A stretch of DNA of 64,000 nt from Defluviicoccus sp. bin129 (GTDB lineage: Bacteria > Pseudomonadota > Alphaproteobacteria > MPNO01), in NCBI GenBank assembly GCA_002239065.1, contig MPNO01000021.1:1-64000 (forward strand), written 5' to 3'. Of the stretch, positions 60,316-64,000 are shown in pieces. The notes below the pieces were generated by a model. The model was not told the DNA's origin. It ran no database searches and saw only the letters and a program-made list of their open reading frames with translations. The stretch's first letter is position 1, and each line of letters opens with the position of its first letter. The translations under genes and the position numbers were made by a program.

Positions 60316-60618
60316 ATGAACGTCATCCTCGGCCCGATCCTCGGCATCGTCAGCACGATTCTCTGGCTCTACATGTGGGTGCTGATCCTGTCGGTGGTGA
60401 TGAGCTGGCTCTACGCGTTCAACATCGTCAACGCGAGCAACCGCCTGGTCTACGGGGTGGGCTATTTCACTCACCGGCTCACCGAGCCCGCGCTGGCGCC
60501 GATCCGCCGCTTCATCCCCAATTTGGGCGCGATCGACCTCTCGCCGCTGCTTCTGCTGCTGGCGGTCGTCTTCCTGCGCGACGTGATCGACAACCTCGCC
60601 TTCGAGCTCGGCGGATGA
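60316..60618 (+). CDS. YggT family membrane protein
   Basis: This 100-residue inner-membrane protein has a YggT domain: two hydrophobic stretches around the N-terminal [14 protein letters not shown] and the C-terminal L-L-L-L-L-A-V-V-F, with P-I-R-R-F-I-P-N between. YggT proteins are linked to cell-envelope and osmotic functions. The ATG at 60316 follows GGAGGGAG; it overlaps folD by ATGA, a frequent alphaproteobacterial pairing. Confidence 0.9.
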   Translation: MNVILGPILGIVSTILWLYMWVLILSVVMSWLYAFNIVNASNRLVYGVGYFTHRLTEPALAPIRRFIPNLGAIDLSPLLLLLAVVFLRDVIDNLAFELGG

Positions 60619-61505
60619 GCCGGCTGATCGACGGCAAGGCGGTCGCCGCGGAGCTGCGCGCGCGCGTCGCCGAGGCGGTGGCCGTGCTCGCCGACCGCGA
60701 CATCTCCCCCGGCCTCGCCACCGTGCTGGTGGGCGAGGACCCGGCCAGCCGGGTCTATGTGCGCAACAAGATCCGCATGTGCGCGGAGGTCGGGATCCGC
60801 TCCATCGAGCACGCGCCCGACGCCGGTATTTCGCAAGCCGCCCTGCTCGACCTCGTCGGCCGGCTCAACGCCGACCCCGAGGTCGACGGCATCCTGGTGC
60901 AGCTGCCCCTCCCGGCGGGCATCGACGCGTCCCGGATCACCGAGGCGATCGACCCGCTCAAGGACGTCGACGGCTTCCACACCACCAACGCCGGCAGGCT
61001 GTCCGCCGGGCTGGAGGCGATGGTGCCGTGCACCCCGGCGGGCTGCATGATCCTGCTCCGCAGCGTCTGCCCGGACCCCAAGGGGCTCCGCGCCGTGGTG
61101 GTCGGCCGGTCCAACATCGTCGGCAAGCCGGTCGCCCAGCTGCTGCTGGCCGCCCATTGCACGGTGACGATCGCCCATTCGCGCACCGTCGACCTGGATG
61201 CGCGCTGCCGCGAGGCCGACATCCTGATCGCCGCCGTCGGCCGGGCGGAGATGATCAGGGGCGGCTGGATCGGGCCGGGCGCGACGGTCATCGATGTCGG
61301 CATCAACCGGATCGAGGGGAAGGACGGCAAGGGCGTGCTGGTGGGCGACGTGGAGTTCGAGGCCGCGAAGGAGGTCGCCGGCGCGATCACCCCGGTGCCC
61401 GGCGGCGTCGGGCCGATGACCATCGCCTGTCTGTTGCGCAACACGGTGATCGCCGCCTGCCGGCGGCGCGGCATGGACGTACCGGAGGCTATCCCGCCGG
61501 CCTAG
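60615..61505 (+). CDS. folD: Methylenetetrahydrofolate dehydrogenase/cyclohydrolase FolD
   Basis: This 296-residue bifunctional enzyme oxidises methylene-THF and hydrolyses the methenyl form. [13 protein letters not shown] contains the catalytic Lys, [10 protein letters not shown] and the NADP site [11 protein letters not shown] are diagnostic, and P-G-G-V-G-P-M-T ends the fold. It starts in the ATGA overlap with yggT and its stop overlaps that of the convergent EamA gene by a few bases. Confidence 0.97.
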   Translation: MSRLIDGKAVAAELRARVAEAVAVLADRDISPGLATVLVGEDPASRVYVRNKIRMCAEVGIRSIEHAPDAGISQAALLDLVGRLNADPEVDGILVQLPLPAGIDASRITEAIDPLKDVDGFHTTNAGRLSAGLEAMVPCTPAGCMILLRSVCPDPKGLRAVVVGRSNIVGKPVAQLLLAAHCTVTIAHSRTVDLDARCREADILIAAVGRAEMIRGGWIGPGATVIDVGINRIEGKDGKGVLVGDVEFEAAKEVAGAITPVPGGVGPMTIACLLRNTVIAACRRRGMDVPEAIPPA

Positions 61506-62359
61506 CCGCCGCGCCCCCGGGACTCGCGCAGCGTGATGACATAGGTGCTGGCGAAGATCACCCCGGCGCCGATCCAGGTCCAGGCGTCCATGACTTCGCC
61601 GAACAGCAGCCAGCCGAGCCCGGCGGTGAAGGGCAGCCGGAGGAAGTCGAACGGCATCACCGCGCTCGCATCCGCCGCGGCGAAGGCGCGCGCCTGGCAG
61701 AAATGGGCGGCCCAGCCCGACAGCCCCATGACCAGCAGCGCCGGCACGTCCTGCCAGCCCGGCGCCACCCATACGAACAGCGACGGGATCAGGGTGAGCG
61801 GCAGCATGATCAGGTTCATGTAGAAGACGATCACCGAGGCCGGCTCGGTCGCGGTCAGCAGCTTCACCGAGGTCCAGGCGCCGGCGTAGAAGGCGCACGA
61901 GAGCAGCACCGCCAGCATCGGCAGGCTGACCGATTCCATGCCCGGGCGCACGATGACCAGAGCGCCGAGGAAGCCGACGACGGTGGCGGCCCAGCGCGCC
62001 GCGTCGACCCGTTCGCGCAGCACCAGCCCGGCGGCCAGCGTGCAGAACACCGGGATCAGGAAGGAGAGCGCGGTCACGTCGCCGACCGCGATGTGGATCA
62101 GCCCGTAATACATGCTCAGCATCGCCCCGAAGGCGAAGGCGGTGCGCGCGAAATGCATCGCCAGGCGCCGCGTCCGGAGCCGCGCGAGCCCACCTCGGGC
62201 GACCATCGGCAGGATCAGGAAGATGCCGACCAGGGCGCGCACGAAGACGATCTCGATGGTCGGGAAGGTGTCGGACAGCGCGCGCACGCTGGCCAGCAGA
62301 ACGGCGAAGGAGAGCGCGGCGGCCACCATCCAGAACGCGCCGCGCCAGATCGCGGCCAT
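61502..62359 (-). CDS. EamA/DMT family transporter
   Basis: This 285-residue protein is the fourth EamA transporter of the window, with two five-helix repeats. [11 protein letters not shown] and L-R-E-R-V-D at the end of the first repeat, and L-V-I-V-R-P-G-M later, follow the common pattern. It lies six bases downstream of argG on the same strand, so it may be co-transcribed; an export role for an amino-acid-related metabolite is only a suggestion. Confidence 0.87.
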   Translation of the reverse strand: MAAIWRGAFWMVAAALSFAVLLASVRALSDTFPTIEIVFVRALVGIFLILPMVARGGLARLRTRRLAMHFARTAFAFGAMLSMYYGLIHIAVGDVTALSFLIPVFCTLAAGLVLRERVDAARWAATVVGFLGALVIVRPGMESVSLPMLAVLLSCAFYAGAWTSVKLLTATEPASVIVFYMNLIMLPLTLIPSLFVWVAPGWQDVPALLVMGLSGWAAHFCQARAFAAADASAVMPFDFLRLPFTAGLGWLLFGEVMDAWTWIGAGVIFASTYVITLRESRGRGG

Positions 62360-62365
62360 GCGGCG

Positions 62366-63571
62366 TCAGCGGCGCCGGTTGAGCAGCTTCAGCCTGAGCG
62401 CGTTGAGCCGGATGAACCCCTCGGCGTCGCGCTGGTCGTAGACCGAGTCCTCCTCGAAGGTCACATGCGCCTCCGAGTACAGGCTGTGCGGCGAGCGCCT
62501 CCCGGTGACCCGCACGCCGCCCTTGTAGAGCTTGAGGCGGGCCGTGCCCGAGACCCGCTCCTGGCTCGCATCGACCATCGCCTGGAGCATCTCGCGCTCG
62601 GGCGCGAACCAGTAGCCGTTATAGACCAGCGAGGCGTAGCGCGGCATCGCCTCGTCCTTGAGATGCGCCGCCTCGCGGTCGAGGGTGAGGCTCTCGACGG
62701 CGCGGTGCGCGGCCTGCAGGATGGTGCCGCCGGGGGTCTCGTAGACGCCGCGCGACTTCATCCCGACATAGCGGTTCTCGACCAGGTCGACGCGCCCGAT
62801 TCCGTGCGCCCCGCCGAGCTCGTTGAGGCGCTGCAACAGCGCAGCCGGCGAGAGCCCCTCGCCGTCCACCGCGACCGGGTCGCCGCGCTCGAAATCGATC
62901 TCGACGGTCCGCGGCTCGTCCGGCGCGGCCTCGGGCGGGACGGTGCGGACGAACATCGCCTCGTCGGGCTCGATCCAGGGGTCCTCCAGCGCGCGGCCCT
63001 CGAAGGAGGTGTGCAGCAGGTTGGCGTCGATCGAGTAGGGCGGCTCGCCGCGCTTGTCGCGCTCGATCGGGATCTGGTGCTTTTCGGCGAAGTCGAGCAG
63101 GGTGGTGCGCGAGCCGAGCTCCCATTCGCGCCACGGCGCGATCACCGCGATGCCGGGCTCGAAGGCGTAATAGGCGAGCTCGAAGCGGACCTGGTCGTTG
63201 CCCTTGCCGGTCGCCCCGTGGCTCACCGCGTCGGCCCCGGTCTCGCGCGCGATCTCGATCTGGCGCTTGGCGATCAGCGGCCGCGCGATCGAGGTGCCGA
63301 GCAGGTAGCAGCCCTCGTAGAGCGCGTTGGCGCGGAACATCGGGAACACGAAGTCGCGCACGAACTCCTCGCGCAGATCGTCGACATAGATCTCGCGCAC
63401 GCCGGCCTGCTCGGCCTTGCGCCGGGCGGGCTCGAGCTCCTCGCCCTGGCCGAGATCGGCGGTGAAGGTGACCACCTCGCAGCGATAGGTCTCCTGGAGC
63501 CATCTGAGGATGACCGAGGTATCGAGCCCGCCCGAATAGGCGAGCACAACCTTCTTCACGTCCCGGGCCAT
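62366..63571 (-). CDS. argG: Argininosuccinate synthase
   Basis: This 401-residue enzyme joins citrulline and aspartate with ATP in arginine synthesis. The P-loop A-Y-S-G-G-L-D-T-S near the N-terminus, [12 protein letters not shown] and the S-I-D-A-N-L segment are diagnostic. The start at 63571 is preceded by GAGGGGAGGGCGT. The C-terminal region is complete. It is followed by the EamA gene and preceded by the repeat block and rlmN. Confidence 0.97.
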   Translation of the reverse strand: MARDVKKVVLAYSGGLDTSVILRWLQETYRCEVVTFTADLGQGEELEPARRKAEQAGVREIYVDDLREEFVRDFVFPMFRANALYEGCYLLGTSIARPLIAKRQIEIARETGADAVSHGATGKGNDQVRFELAYYAFEPGIAVIAPWREWELGSRTTLLDFAEKHQIPIERDKRGEPPYSIDANLLHTSFEGRALEDPWIEPDEAMFVRTVPPEAAPDEPRTVEIDFERGDPVAVDGEGLSPAALLQRLNELGGAHGIGRVDLVENRYVGMKSRGVYETPGGTILQAAHRAVESLTLDREAAHLKDEAMPRYASLVYNGYWFAPEREMLQAMVDASQERVSGTARLKLYKGGVRVTGRRSPHSLYSEAHVTFEEDSVYDQRDAEGFIRLNALRLKLLNRRR

Positions 63572-63597
63572 ACGCCCTCCCCTCGAAAAAGCGCCGG

Positions 63598-63626
63598 AGT
63601 GTAGGAACGCCGGACGGTGGGGACAA
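63598..63626 (-). promoter_or_regulatory. Predicted promoter of argG
   Basis: TTGTCC (63626-63621) and TACACT (63603-63598) on the minus strand are 17 bases apart and about 27 bases from the argG start. Confidence 0.5.
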
Positions 63627-63642
63627 GCTCGGCCCCCCACTC

Positions 63643-63884
63643 GTCATTTCGACCGGAGCCGTGCGTCAGCACGGCGGAGTGGAGAAACCTCCCTGCCCCA
63701 CGGGCAACGCCCCCCTCCGTCATTTCGACCGGAGCCGTGCGTCAGCACGGCGGAGTGGAGAAACCTCGTCCCCATTGGCAGGGAGGTTTCTCCACTCCGC
63801 TGCGCTCCGGTCGAAATGACGAGTGAGGCGTTGCCCGTGGGGCAGGGAGGTTTCTCCACTCCGCTGCGCTCCGGTCGAAATGAC
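63643..63884. repeat. Four-copy palindromic repeat block
   Basis: Two direct copies (63643 on and 63719 on) begin GTCATTTCGACCGGAGCCGT and end GGAGTGGAGAAACCTC. Two inverted copies (63783-63820 and 63847-63884) read the same sequence backwards without the inner GTGCGTCAGCACGGC hairpin. The flanks of the first and last copies (CCCTGCCCCACGGGCAACGC and its complement) also pair, so the whole block is one large nested inverted repeat filling the argG-rlmN gap. No gene is seen in 63572-63898. Confidence 0.9.
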
Positions 63885-63898
63885 GAGCGGGGACCGGC

Positions 63899-64000
63899 TC
63901 AGCCCGCGCGCGCCCTTGCCGGCACGCGGAGGCTCGCCGATTTGAGCTGGCCGCAGGCCGCCAGGATGTCGCGGCCGCGCGGGGTGCGCACCGGCGAGGC
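63899..64000 (-). CDS. rlmN: 23S rRNA (adenine-C2)-methyltransferase RlmN, C-terminal end (partial)
   Basis: The last 33 codons of a gene that runs off the right edge are visible. The sequence [17 protein letters not shown] is the conserved C-terminus of RlmN, where the Cys of A-C-G-Q-L is the catalytic Cys that accepts the methyl group. RlmN is a radical-SAM enzyme that methylates A2503 of 23S rRNA and a set of tRNAs. A basic tail of about 12 residues follows. Confidence 0.85.
   Translation of the reverse strand, partial: ASPVRTPRGRDILAACGQLKSASLRVPARARAG

Overview
The window is a stretch of chromosome from a high-GC alphaproteobacterium. Four things support this: a fused trpE-trpG gene preceded by a short Trp-Trp leader peptide, as in rhizobia and relatives; split pntAA/pntAB/pntB transhydrogenase genes; an argG gene next to the 3' end of rlmN; and dense overlapping operons with many GTG/TTG starts. 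I do not assign a genus. About 65 protein genes, one leader peptide, one tRNA-Ala(CGC) and several dispersed palindromic repeats can be supported. I see no CRISPR array, insertion sequence, integrase or rRNA.

Layout. 0-7 kb holds two tandem EamA transporters, a fatty acid desaturase, a DUF1989 protein, clpS-clpA and a YciI protein. 7-17.6 kb is a catabolic cluster: ene-reductase, alpha/beta hydrolase, two LLM flavin monooxygenases, an extradiol-type dioxygenase, an atypical SDR, a VOC protein, a CocE-type hydrolase, a GST and a PhyH oxygenase. 17.7-20.3 kb is a compact nitrite reduction unit (nsrR-type regulator, nirV, nirK) with a recognisable NsrR box over the nirK promoter. 20.4-24 kb has a LuxR regulator and a lipoprotein hydrolase fused to a TbpB-like barrel; both genes carry the same bipartite upstream motif. 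24-31 kb has a phosphonate-monoesterase/sulfatase-like enzyme, an HpaB-type hydroxylase, a frameshifted GYD gene, an SsuABC/TauABC-like ABC transporter, a cupin and a decayed ParDE-like toxin-antitoxin locus.

31-38 kb contains an alpha carbonic anhydrase, a TauD dioxygenase, a Sel1-repeat protein, the trpL-trpE(G) attenuated operon and a PaaK-like CoA ligase. 38-45 kb is a LIV/amide-type ABC transporter (livF, fused livM-livG, livH, binding protein), an amidase and a LuxR regulator, which reads as one amide uptake and hydrolysis unit. 45-50.7 kb has a heme-oxygenase-like ABM protein, a third EamA transporter, an RsbW-like kinase, an unrecognised secreted protein and a hydrolase-copC-copD operon. 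50.7-60 kb has pntAA-AB-B, an SDR/hydrolase pair, a cyclase plus HisD-family dehydrogenase operon, and an amidohydrolase with an NTF2-like protein. 60-64 kb has tRNA-Ala, yggT-folD, a fourth EamA transporter, argG, a four-copy palindromic repeat and the end of rlmN.

Taken together this is the genome of a metabolically versatile heterotroph. It carries many oxygenases, hydrolases and uptake systems, mixed with ordinary housekeeping genes.
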